Positions 7,976 through 18,464 are shown, counted from the first letter of the stretch. The stretch is 33,253 nucleotides of DNA from Streptomyces sp. NK15101 (GCF_020400725.1 NZ_JAINVG010000083.1:1-33253); one strand, 5' to 3'. Translations and numbers: made by a program. The notes: a model not told the origin generated them from the letters alone.

Positions 7976-8887
7976 GTGTCCGGATTCGTAGAAAAGCCCG
8001 AGCCCGTCCAGGTCCCGGGCCTGACCCATCTCCACACGGGCAAGGTCCGCGACCTGTACCGGAACGAGGCGGGCGACCTCGTCATGGTGGCGAGCGACCG
8101 CATGTCGGCCTACGACTGGGTGCTGCCCACCGAGATCCCCGACAAGGGCCGGGTCCTCACCCAGCTCTCCCTGTGGTGGTTCGACAAGCTCACCGACCTG
8201 GTCCCGAACCACGTGCTCTCCACCGACCTGCCGGCCGGCGCCCCCGCCGACTGGGAGGGCCGCACGCTCATCTGCAAGTCGCTGAACATGGTCCCGGTCG
8301 AGGCCGTCGCGCGCGGCTACCTCACCGGCTCCGGCCTGCTGGAGTACAACGAGTCCCGCACGGTCTGCGGCCTCGCCCTGCCCGAGGGCCTGACCGACGG
8401 CTCCGAGCTGCCCGCGCCGATCTTCACCCCGGCGACCAAGGCCGCCGTCGGCGACCACGACGAGAACGTGTCGTACGAGGAGGTCGCCCGCCAGGTCGGC
8501 GCCGAGACGGCCGCGCTGCTGCGCCAGACGACCCTCGCCGTCTACTCCCGGGCCCGGGACATCGCCCGTGACCGCGGGATCATCCTGGCCGACACGAAGT
8601 TCGAGTTCGGCTTCGAGAGCACTCCGGAGGGCGACCGCCTGGTCATCGCCGACGAGGTCCTCACCCCGGACTCCTCGCGCTTCTGGCCGGCCTCCGAGTG
8701 GGAGCCGGGCCGCGCCCAGCCCTCGTACGACAAGCAGATCGTGCGGAACTGGCTGACCTCGCCGGCCTCCGGCTGGGACCGCAAGAGCGAGCAGCCGCCG
8801 CCGGCCCTGCCGCAGGAGGTCGTGGAGAAGACCCGCGCCAAGTACATCGAGGCGTACGAACTCCTCACCGGCCAGGCCTGGTCCTAG
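7976..8887 (+). CDS. purC: SAICAR synthase (phosphoribosylaminoimidazole-succinocarboxamide synthase)
   Basis: Joins aspartate to CAIR with ATP to give SAICAR. The protein is 303 aa from GTG 7976, preceded by GGAGGAA; family similarity starts a few residues in (HTGKVRDLY, 20-28). Later motifs include VEAVARGYLTGSG, the ATP/Mg region LADTKFEFGF and DEVLTPDSSRFW. This is the single-domain form; no purE fusion. An upstream in-frame extension to 7928 lacks both similarity and a ribosome binding site. A strong hairpin (8901-8929) follows within 14 bases of the stop. Confidence 0.97.
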   Translation: MSGFVEKPEPVQVPGLTHLHTGKVRDLYRNEAGDLVMVASDRMSAYDWVLPTEIPDKGRVLTQLSLWWFDKLTDLVPNHVLSTDLPAGAPADWEGRTLICKSLNMVPVEAVARGYLTGSGLLEYNESRTVCGLALPEGLTDGSELPAPIFTPATKAAVGDHDENVSYEEVARQVGAETAALLRQTTLAVYSRARDIARDRGIILADTKFEFGFESTPEGDRLVIADEVLTPDSSRFWPASEWEPGRAQPSYDKQIVRNWLTSPASGWDRKSEQPPPALPQEVVEKTRAKYIEAYELLTGQAWS

Positions 8888-8900
8888 CCCGGGAACGAGA

Positions 8901-8929
8901 AAGCCCCCGGTCGATTCGACCGGGGGCTT
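8901..8929. terminator. Bidirectional terminator between purC and tRNA-Gly
   Basis: Fourteen-base complementary arms (8901-8914, 8916-8929; in practice a shorter stem with a 4-5 base loop) rich in C and G lie between convergent purC and tRNA-Gly. The sequence after the stem is TCTTC on the plus side. It likely ends both transcripts. Confidence 0.85.
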
Positions 8930-8937
8930 CTTCATGG

Positions 8938-9010
8938 AGCGGACGACGAGATTCGAACTCGCGACCCTCACCTTGGCAAGGTGATGCTCTACCAACTGAG
9001 CCACGTCCGC
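8938..9010 (-). tRNA. tRNA-Gly (GCC anticodon), copy 1
   Basis: On the minus strand the acceptor stem is GCGGACG with CGTCCGC, the anticodon loop CTTGCCAAG gives GCC, the T loop is GTTCGAAT and the discriminator is U. Identical to the copy at 9146-9218. It reads GGC and GGU, the dominant glycine codons in this genome. Confidence 0.96.
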
Positions 9011-9101
9011 GTGCGCCGTAGCGCGCTGCTAACTATACCCAACCCGGCGGGTGCTCGTGACACACCGCCGTGTGGGGCCCTTCACATTCTTCGGGAACAC
9101 G

Positions 9102-9137
9102 ACGAAGGCCCCGGTTCCTGAGAACCGGGGCCTTCGT
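9102..9137 (-). terminator. Terminator between the two tRNA-Gly (GCC) genes
   Basis: A 15-base-pair perfect stem (9102-9116 with 9123-9137) and a 6-base loop lie 9 bases downstream of tRNA-Gly copy 2 on its transcribed strand. Each copy therefore appears to have its own terminator. Confidence 0.8.
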
Positions 9138-9145
9138 ACTCCCTG

Positions 9146-9218
9146 AGCGGACGACGAGATTCGAACTCGCGACCCTCACCTTGGCAAGGTGATGCTCTAC
9201 CAACTGAGCCACGTCCGC
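9146..9218 (-). tRNA. tRNA-Gly (GCC anticodon), copy 2
   Basis: Same sequence as the copy at 8938-9010, with GCC anticodon, intact cloverleaf and U discriminator. The duplication fits the high demand for GGC/GGU decoding. A possible promoter lies upstream on the minus strand: TTACCG (9283-9288) and TAGAGT (9258-9263), 19 bases apart. Confidence 0.96.
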
Positions 9219-9301
9219 ATTGCTACCGGTCGGCTTTCGCCGCTCGGTGCGAGCACCACTCTACCTGATCCACCGGAGTGGTCGGTAACGCGATCTCGCA
9301 G

Positions 9302-9373
9302 AGCGGGTGACAGGGATCGCACACTGCGCCTTCCCCCTGGAAGGGGGCTGTTCTGCTACTGAACTACACCCGC
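9302..9373 (-). tRNA. tRNA-Gly (TCC anticodon)
   Basis: On the minus strand: acceptor GCGGGTG with CACCCGC, D arm GTTC...GAAC, anticodon loop CTTCCAG giving TCC, T arm with GTGCGATCC, discriminator U. It reads GGA and GGG. The top of the anticodon stem has a G-A mismatch, which I noted but do not think disables it. It completes most of the glycine decoding set in this cluster. Confidence 0.9.
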
Positions 9374-9508
9374 ACGCTGCTGGGGACTCGGCTTTTTCGG
9401 CCTCGCCCCTCGGCGTGATCCAGACTCTACCGGATCATGGGGGGTGCAATGCAAATCGGCTCGGCCCGCCCCGTGGGGCCCGCTCGGCCCACCCCCCGGC
9501 GGCCCCGC

Positions 9509-9850
9509 TCAGCCCGCCGCGTGGAAGGCCTCGTAGACGCGCTTCGGGATCCGGCCGCGGGCGGGCACGTCCATCTTGTTGGACTGGGCCCAGGCGCGGA
9601 CCGCCGCCGGGTCGGGGGCGAGGGCGGTGTGCGTGTACGAGGTCGCCGTGGCGCTCCGGCCGGCCGTCACCCGGGCCGGCAGCTTGCGGCCGGCGGCGAG
9701 GTAGGGCGCGAGGGCCTTGCGGAGTTTCTTTGCATTGGCAGCATTCAGGTCGATCTCGTACATCTTCCCGTCCAGGCCGAACGCGACCGTTTCAGCCGCT
9801 TCTCCGCCGTCGATGTCGTCGGAGAGAGTGACCACCACACGCTGAGCCAC
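9509..9850 (-). CDS. lsrL: Lsr2-like nucleoid-associated protein
   Basis: Protein of 113 aa starting MAQRVVVTLSDDIDGGEA from GTG at 9850, preceded by AGGAAAGGA. The N-terminal beta-strand/helix oligomerisation domain (1-60, with DDIDGGEAAETV and DGKMYEIDLN) and the C-terminal DNA-binding domain ending PARGRIPKRVYEAFHAAG, with the AT-hook-like RGR, are the two Lsr2 modules. Lsr2 proteins bind A+T-rich DNA in the minor groove and silence foreign genes; Streptomyces usually has two, and the neighbouring tRNA-Gly and purSQL genes fit the second paralogue, LsrL, which has weaker known effects. It is divergent from purS across a 363-base gap that is less G+C-rich than its surroundings, a likely place for Lsr2-type binding, though I infer this. 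Confidence 0.93.
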   Translation of the reverse strand: MAQRVVVTLSDDIDGGEAAETVAFGLDGKMYEIDLNAANAKKLRKALAPYLAAGRKLPARVTAGRSATATSYTHTALAPDPAAVRAWAQSNKMDVPARGRIPKRVYEAFHAAG

Positions 9851-10213
9851 GGATATCGGTCCTTTCCTGCGGCCGCCGCGGTCGGGGGGACGCTTGTGGC
9901 GCCCCTGACGTGCGGCGATGCCGACCTTACGGCTGTGCCGGGACAATGCTGCTTTCTTCTGGATTCCTTTGTACAGCGGTGGGTGTCGCATTGTGAAGCC
10001 CCGGCAATTGTTTCAGCGTGTCCCGGCGCAATGTGGTCCGCAATATTTCGCTCGAATTTTGTGTGGAGCGTGTGTCCGGAGCCTGGATGCCGTTCGTGTG
10101 ACGCACACCGCTCCGAACCGGGCTTTTGTAGGATCCTTCAGATCTCTACCCGCGTAGAATTTGGAGGCAGGTACGCTGAGGGAACCGCCCGCAACACACC
10201 ACCGGGAGTGCCA
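9851..10213. promoter_or_regulatory. lsrL-purS divergent intergenic region
   Basis: A 363-base gap without a credible gene; it must carry promoters for both lsrL and purSQL. About 9940-10165 is noticeably A+T-richer than the flanks (for example around 10030-10065). A nested inverted repeat lies at 10077-10115: outer arms CGGAGC/GCTCCG and inner arms GTGTG/CACAC. A -10-like TACGCT at 10172-10177 is 37 bases before the purS start, but no good -35 accompanies it; TAGAAT at 10155-10160 is an alternative. Confidence 0.6.
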
Positions 10214-10459
10214 GTGGCACGCGTCGTAGTCGACGTCATGCTCAAGCCGGAGATCCTCGACCCGCAGGGACAGGCGGTGCAGCGCGCACTGCCCCGCCTC
10301 GGGTTCGCCGGAATCGCCGACGTCCGTCAGGGGAAGCGCTTCGAGCTGGAGGTGGAGGGACCGGTCGACGACGCCGCCCTCGCCCGCATCCATGAGATGG
10401 CCGAAACCTTCCTTGCCAACACCGTGATCGAAGACTTCGTCGTGAAGGTGGAGTCGTGA
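10214..10459 (+). CDS. purS: FGAM synthase subunit PurS
   Basis: Small structural subunit of 81 aa that bridges PurQ and PurL in the three-part formylglycinamidine ribonucleotide synthase. MARVVVDVMLKPEILDPQG is the family signature, and the length is normal. The GTG start has GGGAG 5 bases upstream. The stop overlaps the purQ start (GTGA), so translation is probably coupled. Confidence 0.95.
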   Translation: MARVVVDVMLKPEILDPQGQAVQRALPRLGFAGIADVRQGKRFELEVEGPVDDAALARIHEMAETFLANTVIEDFVVKVES

Positions 10460-11135
10460 CCGCACGCATCGGCGTCGTCACGTTCCCCGGAACGCTCGAC
10501 GACCAGGACGCGCTGCGTGCCGCCCGCCTGGCGGGCGCCGAGCCCGTGTCGCTCTGGCACCGGGACAAGGACCTCAAGCAGGTCGACGCCGTGGTCCTGG
10601 CCGGCGGCTTCTCCTACGGCGACTACCTGAGGGCCGGAGCCATCTCCCGCTTCTCGCCGGTGATGGAGACGATCATCGAGCAGGCGAAGGCGGGCATGCC
10701 CGTCCTCGGCATCTGCAACGGCTTCCAGATCCTCACCGAGGCCCATCTGCTGCCGGGCGCGATGCTGCGCAACAACCACCTCCACTTCATCTGCCGCGAC
10801 CAGAAGCTGCGGGTGGAGAACGCGGAGACCGCCTGGACCTCGGACTACACCGAGGGCCAGGAGATCGAGGTCCCGCTCAAGAACATGGACGGCCGCTACG
10901 TCGCCGACGAGCGCACGCTCGACGAGCTGGAGGCCGAGGGGCGGGTCGCCTTCCGCTACCTGGACATGAACCCCAACGGCTCGCTGCGCGACATCGCGGG
11001 CATCACCAACGCCGCGGGCAACGTGGTCGGCCTCATGCCGCACCCGGAGCACGCCGTCGAGCCGCTGGTCGGCACCGGCAAGACGGACGGCCTCGGTTTC
11101 TTCACCTCGATCCTCAAGAAGCTGGTCAACGCCTG

Positions 11136-11136
<1 letters not shown>
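10456..11136 (+). CDS. purQ: FGAM synthase subunit PurQ (glutaminase)
   Basis: Class I glutamine amidotransferase subunit, 226 aa, that frees ammonia from glutamine for PurL. The catalytic triad is visible: C87 in GICNGFQ, with H196 and E198 in LMPHPEHA. The GTG start overlaps the purS stop by four bases and the stop overlaps the purL ATG by one base, so purSQL is a tightly coupled operon. Confidence 0.97.
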
Positions 11137-13385
<2,249 letters not shown>

Positions 13386-13406
13386 TCGTCCGTACGCAGA
13401 CGGTGT

Positions 13407-13435
13407 GAGCCCCCGCCCTTTCCGGGCGGGGGCTC
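13407..13435. terminator. Terminator after purL
   Basis: A 12-base-pair G+C stem (13407-13418 with 13424-13435) with a 5-base loop, between convergent purL and the NTF2-like gene. Likely serves both directions. Confidence 0.85.
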
Positions 13436-13457
13436 TGCCGTACACCGGTGCCCGGGG

Positions 13458-13868
13458 TCAGTCGCCCGAGCCCCAGAAGGCGTCGCTCTCCACGATGTCC
13501 GCCACGCACTCGTCGATGTCGGAGATCTTGCCGCCGATGATCGTGAAGAAGAGGCCGCCCTCCATCTCGATGCCCCGGTCGTTCCGGTCGGCGTGCCACT
13601 TGTGGACGGACATGGCGTGACCCCGGCCGTCCGGGTAGACGCCCTTCAGTTCCACGCGGAAGGTGCCGCCGGTCAGCTCGGAGAGCTTCGCGTAATGGCC
13701 CAGGACGTTGTCCCGGCCCTTGAAGTGCCCGGACATCTGACTCTCGCCGGGCGAATGATGGGTGCAGTCGCTGGTCATCAGGGAGGTGAGCGTCTCCATG
13801 TCGCCGGCGGTGAACGCTTCGTATCCCCGGCGAACCAGGGCTGCGTCGGGGTGCTCGTGATGGGTCAT
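13458..13868 (-). CDS. NTF2/SnoaL-like small protein
   Basis: Protein of 136 aa from ATG 13868. The pattern is typical of the SnoaL-like fold: ALVRRGYEAFTAGDMETLTSLM at the N-terminus, a central CTHHSPG, the strand-rich FRVELKGVYPDG, and a C-terminal KISDIDECVADI. Members are cone-shaped proteins that may be isomerases, hydrolases or simple ligand binders; the sequence does not say which. No signal peptide. It is monocistronic and divergent from the isomerase-like gene at 13935, with only 66 bases between the starts. Confidence 0.8.
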   Translation of the reverse strand: MTHHEHPDAALVRRGYEAFTAGDMETLTSLMTSDCTHHSPGESQMSGHFKGRDNVLGHYAKLSELTGGTFRVELKGVYPDGRGHAMSVHKWHADRNDRGIEMEGGLFFTIIGGKISDIDECVADIVESDAFWGSGD

Positions 13869-13922
13869 GGTCCCGTCGCCTGCTCTCGCTGCGATTGGCT
13901 CCGTTCCTTCCAGTCTCGGGGC

Positions 13923-13928
13923 TAGCCT
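13923..13928 (+). promoter_or_regulatory. Candidate -10 of a leaderless promoter
   Basis: TAGCCT ends 6 bases before the ATG at 13935, so transcription would begin at the start codon. No Shine-Dalgarno sequence is present. The -35 is not obvious. Confidence 0.45.
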
Positions 13929-13934
13929 CGGGCC

Positions 13935-14723
13935 ATGCCACCTGCCAAGAAGCGCGCCCGCAGTTACGACTCCGCCAAGACCAGGGCGGCCGTCCTGGCC
14001 CAGTTCCGGAACGTCCGGGAGGCGGTGACCGCGCTCACGCCCGGGCAGCTGGACGGCCCGACCCGGCTGGGGGAGTGGACGGTGCGGGACCTGACGGCGC
14101 ACCTGACGATGGTGCTCGCGTCCCTGTCCCGGAAGCTCGCGGAGCCCGAGCCCGCGCGGAAGGAACTCGCCCTGGTCGACTGGCCCCTGGCCACGGCGAC
14201 GGCGGCGGTGAGCATCGACGAGGACACCCGGGCGATCGACACGGCCGACCTGCCCGCGCTGTACGCGGAGACCCTCGCGCGGTACGAGGAGGCGGTCGCG
14301 GCCGTCTCCGACGAGCGGCTCGTCCCGACCCGCTTCGGAGCGATGCGGCTCGGGGACTTCCTCGTGACCCGGACCGTCGAACTCGTCGTCCACACCGACG
14401 ACCTGAACGCGGCGACCGGCGCCGACGTCCCGTACGACCGCCAGGCGCTCGCCGCCTGCACCCGGCTGCTCGCCGACGCGCTCGCGGCGAAGGCGCCGGG
14501 CGGGGCGGTCGAGGTGCGGATCCCGCCGTACGCGGTGGTGCAGTGCGTGGAGGGCCCCCGGCACACCCGGGGCACCCCGCCGAACGTGGTGGAGACGGAC
14601 CCGCTGACCTGGCTCCGGCTGGCGACGGGCCGTACGGAGTGGGCGGCGGAGCTGGCCGCGGCGCACGTGAGCGCGAGCGGGGAGCGTGCGGATCTGAGCG
14701 GTCTGCTCCCTCTGATGGGCTGA
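13935..14723 (+). CDS. Maleylpyruvate isomerase/DinB-like family protein
   Basis: Protein of 262 aa with the mycothiol-dependent maleylpyruvate isomerase N-terminal fold. LGEWTVRDLTAHL carries H56, and TVELVVHTDDLN carries E149 and H153; the His, then Glu-x3-His pattern matches the metal ligands of the mycothiol-dependent isomerases. The C-terminal part (about 195-250) resembles the sterol-carrier-like domain often fused to it, ending in a WLRLATGR motif. Mycothiol is the actinobacterial thiol cofactor, so a mycothiol-dependent transferase or isomerase is plausible; the substrate is unknown. A -10-like hexamer 6 bases upstream suggests a leaderless message. Confidence 0.82.
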   Translation: MPPAKKRARSYDSAKTRAAVLAQFRNVREAVTALTPGQLDGPTRLGEWTVRDLTAHLTMVLASLSRKLAEPEPARKELALVDWPLATATAAVSIDEDTRAIDTADLPALYAETLARYEEAVAAVSDERLVPTRFGAMRLGDFLVTRTVELVVHTDDLNAATGADVPYDRQALAACTRLLADALAAKAPGGAVEVRIPPYAVVQCVEGPRHTRGTPPNVVETDPLTWLRLATGRTEWAAELAAAHVSASGERADLSGLLPLMG

Positions 14724-14761
14724 TCCCGGAACCGTACGGCGGCCCGTTCCGTCCCATCGGC

Positions 14762-15574
14762 ATGTCGAAGCCACGCGCACTCGTCGTTCTGGTCCCCCTC
14801 CTCCTGCTCACCGCCTGCGGTACGGAGGGAGGCGCCGGTTCCGGTGGTGCGGACACCGTCTCCCCGGACCTGCCGGTCGCCGGCACGCACTGGACGGTCG
14901 ACGCCGTCACGGTCGACGGCCGCAGGTCGGCCGCGCCCGACGGCGCCCGCGTCGACTTCGAGTCCGGGGGCCGCGTCCGGGGGAACAGCGGCTGCAACAC
15001 CTTCGGCGCCGGTGTGGTGGTGCGGGGCGACACCCTCACGGTCTCCCCGGACGGGGTGACCGAGATCGGCTGTCCCACCGACCGGCAGCGCTTCGAGACG
15101 GAACTGCTCAAGGCCTTCTCGGGCCCGCTGAAGGGGACGATGAAGGGCGACGGCCTCCGGCTGGCCTCGGCCGACGGGCGCAACAGCGTGGAGCTGACGG
15201 CCGAGGAGGAGGCCCCGCTGCGGGGCACCACCTGGAAGGTCGAGGGGCTGGTGTCGGGGGGCACGGCGTCCTCGCTCCCCGCCGGCAGCGGCGCCAAGGC
15301 GCGCCTCGTCCTCGGTGCCGACGGCCGGATCACCGGCAACCTGGGCTGCAACGACTTCTCCGCGGTCGCGCGCCTCGACGAGAAGGCCCGGACCCTCACC
15401 GTCGAGGGCCCGGCGGCGACGACCCGGATGATGTGCACGGGCCCGCAGATGCGGCTGGAGACGAAGCTGTACGAGCTCCTCGACGGCCCGCTCTCGTATC
15501 GGCTGAACCAACGAACGCTGACCCTCACCGACGCCTCCGGCGAGGGCCTCACGGCGACCGCGAACGCCCGCTGA
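14762..15574 (+). CDS. Lipoprotein with two META (HslJ-like) domains
   Basis: Protein of 270 aa. The signal peptide ends in lipobox LTAC with C19 as the lipidated residue, so it should be anchored on the outer face of the membrane. Two repeats follow: about 35-145, with NSGCNTFGA and GCP, and about 150-265, with NLGCNDFSA and MMC. Each carries the WxV...GxxGCNxF pattern of the META/HslJ family, linked in other bacteria to heat shock and novobiocin resistance and possibly to outer-surface folding. Paired cysteines in each repeat could form disulfides. The start is ATG 14762; no good ribosome binding site is seen. It lies 38 bases after the preceding gene and may be co-transcribed. A hairpin follows at the stop. 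Confidence 0.85.
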   Translation: MSKPRALVVLVPLLLLTACGTEGGAGSGGADTVSPDLPVAGTHWTVDAVTVDGRRSAAPDGARVDFESGGRVRGNSGCNTFGAGVVVRGDTLTVSPDGVTEIGCPTDRQRFETELLKAFSGPLKGTMKGDGLRLASADGRNSVELTAEEEAPLRGTTWKVEGLVSGGTASSLPAGSGAKARLVLGADGRITGNLGCNDFSAVARLDEKARTLTVEGPAATTRMMCTGPQMRLETKLYELLDGPLSYRLNQRTLTLTDASGEGLTATANAR

Positions 15575-15598
15575 ACGGACGCCGACTGCGGCGTCCGT
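15575..15598 (+). terminator. Hairpin immediately after the META lipoprotein gene
   Basis: A 10-base-pair perfect stem (15575-15584 with 15589-15598) and a 4-base loop begin at the base after the stop codon. A likely terminator without a T run. Confidence 0.7.
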
Positions 15599-15753
15599 CA
15601 CATCGCGGGAGCGCCCCGGGCCTGGTACGAGCGTCCGCTCGCCGGGGCCCGGGGGCCGGAATCCCTTACCCCGCCTGCTTCGTAGCCCTCTCCAAGCCCG
15701 AGTTGATCATTTGGTGGGATCGTACGAGGGCGACCACCCCCGCATTTCCTCAA

Positions 15754-15783
15754 TTCGGACCAGTGGTCGAGCCCGTCTACACT
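15754..15783 (+). promoter_or_regulatory. Candidate leaderless purF promoter
   Basis: TTCGGA (15754-15759) and TACACT (15778-15783) are 18 bases apart. The -10 ends 7 bases before the purF GTG, placing the expected transcript start at the start codon. No ribosome binding site is seen. Confidence 0.55.
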
Positions 15784-15790
15784 CGGGAAC

Positions 15791-17317
15791 GTGCCACGTG
15801 GTGACGGTCGACTCAATCACGACCTGCTTCCCGGCGAGAAGGGCCCCCAGGACGCTTGCGGCGTCTTCGGTGTCTGGGCTCCGGGTGAAGAGGTCGCAAA
15901 GCTCACGTACTTCGGGCTCTACGCCCTCCAGCATCGGGGTCAGGAATCCGCGGGAATCGCGGTCAGCAATGGCTCCCAGATCCTCGTCTTCAAGGACATG
16001 GGCCTCGTGTCCCAGGTCTTCGACGAGACCTCTCTCGGTTCCCTCCAAGGTCATATCGCGGTCGGTCACGCCCGCTACTCGACCACCGGGGCCTCCGTGT
16101 GGGAGAACGCGCAGCCGACGTTCCGGGCGACCGCCCACGGCTCGATCGCGCTCGGCCACAACGGCAACCTGGTGAACACGGCGCAGCTCGCCGAGATGGT
16201 CGCCGACCTGCCCAAGAAGGAAGGCCGCGCGACCCAGGTCGCCGCCACCAACGACACCGACCTGGTCACCGCGCTCCTCGCGGGCCAGGTGGACGAGGAC
16301 GGCACGCCGCTCACCATCGAGCAGGCCGCCGCGAAGGTCCTCCCCGAGGTCCGGGGCGCCTTCTCCCTCGTCTTCATGGACGAGCACACGCTCTACGCGG
16401 CCCGTGACCCGCAGGGCATCCGCCCGCTGGTCCTCGGCCGTCTGGAGCGCGGCTGGGTGGTCGCCTCCGAGTCCGCCGCCCTCGACATCTGCGGCGCCAG
16501 CTTCGTCCGCGAGGTCGAGCCGGGCGAGATGATCGCGATCGACGAGAACGGCATCCGCACCTCGCGATTCGCGGAAGCGAAGCCCAAGGGCTGTGTCTTC
16601 GAGTACGTCTACCTGGCCCGTCCCGACACCGACATCGCCGGGCGGAACGTGTACCTCTCCCGCGTGGAGATGGGCCGCCGCCTCGCGAAGGAGGCGCCGG
16701 TCGAGGCCGACCTGGTGATAGCGACGCCGGAGTCCGGCACCCCGGCGGCCATCGGCTACGCCGAGGCCTCGGGCATCCCCTTCGGCGCCGGCCTGGTGAA
16801 GAACGCCTACGTCGGGCGCACCTTCATCCAGCCCTCCCAGACCATCCGCCAGCTGGGCATCCGGCTGAAGCTGAACCCCCTCAAGGAAGTCATCAAGGGG
16901 AAGAAGCTCGTGGTCGTCGACGACTCGATCGTCCGCGGCAACACCCAGCGCGCGCTGGTCCGGATGCTCCGCGAGGCCGGTGCGGCCGAGGTCCACATCC
17001 GGATCTCCTCGCCGCCGGTCAAGTGGCCCTGCTTCTTCGGCATCGACTTCGCGACCCGCGCGGAGCTGATCGCCAACGGGATGTCGGTCGAGGAGATCGG
17101 CAAGTCGCTGGGCGCGGACTCGCTCTCGTACATCTCCCTGGAGGGGATGATCGAGGCGACCACGATCCAGAAGCCGAACCTCTGCCGTGCCTGCTTCGAC
17201 GGCGAGTACCCGATGGAGCTGCCGGACCCCGAGCTGCTCGGCAAGCAGCTCCTGGAGACCGAGCTGGCGGCCGGCCCGGCCGCCACCGCGGCCTCCGACG
17301 CCCTCCGGCGCCCGTAA
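15791..17317 (+). CDS. purF: Amidophosphoribosyltransferase
   Basis: First committed step of purine synthesis: PRPP plus glutamine gives phosphoribosylamine. The protein is 508 aa. Residues 1-22 are a propeptide; C23 in DACGVFGV becomes the N-terminal nucleophile after processing. Four cysteines at 268, 414, 465 and 468 (KGC, WPC, CRAC) match the [4Fe-4S] ligands of the Bacillus-type enzyme. The PRPP loop VVVDDSIVRGNT lies near 374-385. GTG 15791 is favoured because a good -10 hexamer sits 7 bases upstream, a leaderless arrangement. purM follows after 44 bases, probably as one transcript. Enzymes of this type are normally feedback-inhibited by purine nucleotides. Confidence 0.97.
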   Translation: MPRGDGRLNHDLLPGEKGPQDACGVFGVWAPGEEVAKLTYFGLYALQHRGQESAGIAVSNGSQILVFKDMGLVSQVFDETSLGSLQGHIAVGHARYSTTGASVWENAQPTFRATAHGSIALGHNGNLVNTAQLAEMVADLPKKEGRATQVAATNDTDLVTALLAGQVDEDGTPLTIEQAAAKVLPEVRGAFSLVFMDEHTLYAARDPQGIRPLVLGRLERGWVVASESAALDICGASFVREVEPGEMIAIDENGIRTSRFAEAKPKGCVFEYVYLARPDTDIAGRNVYLSRVEMGRRLAKEAPVEADLVIATPESGTPAAIGYAEASGIPFGAGLVKNAYVGRTFIQPSQTIRQLGIRLKLNPLKEVIKGKKLVVVDDSIVRGNTQRALVRMLREAGAAEVHIRISSPPVKWPCFFGIDFATRAELIANGMSVEEIGKSLGADSLSYISLEGMIEATTIQKPNLCRACFDGEYPMELPDPELLGKQLLETELAAGPAATAASDALRRP

Positions 17318-17361
17318 GACCCCGCTGCACACCCGCAGTACGACACGAAAGCTCTGAACCC

Positions 17362-18429
17362 ATGTCTCAGACCACCGGTGCCAGCTACGCGTCCGCGGGC
17401 GTCGACATCGAAGCGGGCGACCGCGCCGTCGAGCTCATGAAGGAGTGGGTGAAGAAGACGCAGCGCCCCGAGGTCCTCGGCGGCCTCGGTGGTTTCGCCG
17501 GCCTCTTCGACGCCTCCGCCCTCAAGCGCTACGAGCGTCCGCTGCTCGCCTCGGCGACCGACGGCGTCGGCACGAAGGTCGACGTCGCCCGCCAGATGGG
17601 CGTGTACGACACGATCGGCCACGACCTGGTCGCGATGGTCATGGACGACATCGTCGTCTGCGGCGCCGAGCCGCTCTTCATGACCGACTACATCTGTGTC
17701 GGCAAGGTCCACCCCGAGCGGGTCGCCGCCATCGTCAAGGGCATCGCCGAGGGCTGCGTCCTGGCCGGCTGCGCCCTGGTCGGCGGCGAGACGGCGGAGC
17801 ACCCGGGCCTCCTCGGCCCGGACGACTTCGACGTCGCCGGCGCGGGCACGGGTGTCGTGGAGTACGACCGGCTGCTCGGCGCGGACCGCATCCGTACGGG
17901 GGACGCGGTCATCGCCATGGCGTCCTCGGGCCTTCACTCCAACGGGTACTCGCTCGTCCGGCACGTGGTCTTCGACCGCGCCGGCATGACCCTCGACCAG
18001 CGGGTCGAGGAGCTCGGCCGGACGCTCGGCGAGGAGCTCCTGGAGCCCACGAAGATCTACTCGCTGGACTGCCTGGCCCTCACCAGGACCACGGACGTCC
18101 ACGCCTTCAGCCACATCACGGGCGGTGGCCTCGCCGCCAACCTGGCGCGGGTGATCCCGGACGGGCTGCACGCCACGGTCGACCGCTCGACCTGGACGCC
18201 GGGCGCGATCTTCGACCTGGTCGGCAAGGCCGGTCAGGTGGAGCGCCTGGAGCTGGAGAAGACCCTCAACATGGGCGTCGGCATGATGGCAGTCGTGCCG
18301 GCCGAGTCCGTGGACGTGGCCCTGGCGACCCTGGAGGACCGCGGGGTCGAGGCCTGGGTGGCGGGCGAGATCACCGAGCGCGGGGCGCACACGACCGGCG
18401 CCGAGCTGGTCGGAGACTACGCGAAGTAG
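17362..18429 (+). CDS. purM: AIR synthase (phosphoribosylformylglycinamidine cyclo-ligase)
   Basis: Closes the imidazole ring: FGAM plus ATP gives AIR. The protein is 355 aa, normal for PurM. ASATDGVGTKVDVA (64-77) is the glycine-rich ATP/phosphate loop; DDIVVCGAEPLFMTDY and GLHSNGYSLVR are further family signatures. ATG 17362 follows purF by 44 bases, with only a weak GAAAG upstream, so translation may depend partly on the purF message. A G+C-rich hairpin follows at 18439-18464. Confidence 0.96.
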   Translation: MSQTTGASYASAGVDIEAGDRAVELMKEWVKKTQRPEVLGGLGGFAGLFDASALKRYERPLLASATDGVGTKVDVARQMGVYDTIGHDLVAMVMDDIVVCGAEPLFMTDYICVGKVHPERVAAIVKGIAEGCVLAGCALVGGETAEHPGLLGPDDFDVAGAGTGVVEYDRLLGADRIRTGDAVIAMASSGLHSNGYSLVRHVVFDRAGMTLDQRVEELGRTLGEELLEPTKIYSLDCLALTRTTDVHAFSHITGGGLAANLARVIPDGLHATVDRSTWTPGAIFDLVGKAGQVERLELEKTLNMGVGMMAVVPAESVDVALATLEDRGVEAWVAGEITERGAHTTGAELVGDYAK

Positions 18430-18438
18430 GAAGTACGG

Positions 18439-18464
18439 CGGGGCGCTCCTCAGGGGGCGCCCCG
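18439..18464 (+). terminator. Terminator after purM
   Basis: An 8-base-pair stem CGGGGCGC/GCGCCCCG with a 10-base loop, 10 bases after the purM stop. Confidence 0.7.

Noticed and set aside
8938..9373. Integrated element at the tRNA-Gly cluster
   Set aside because: tRNA genes are common integration targets, but I see no integrase, no repeated tRNA 3' end and no change in base composition around them.
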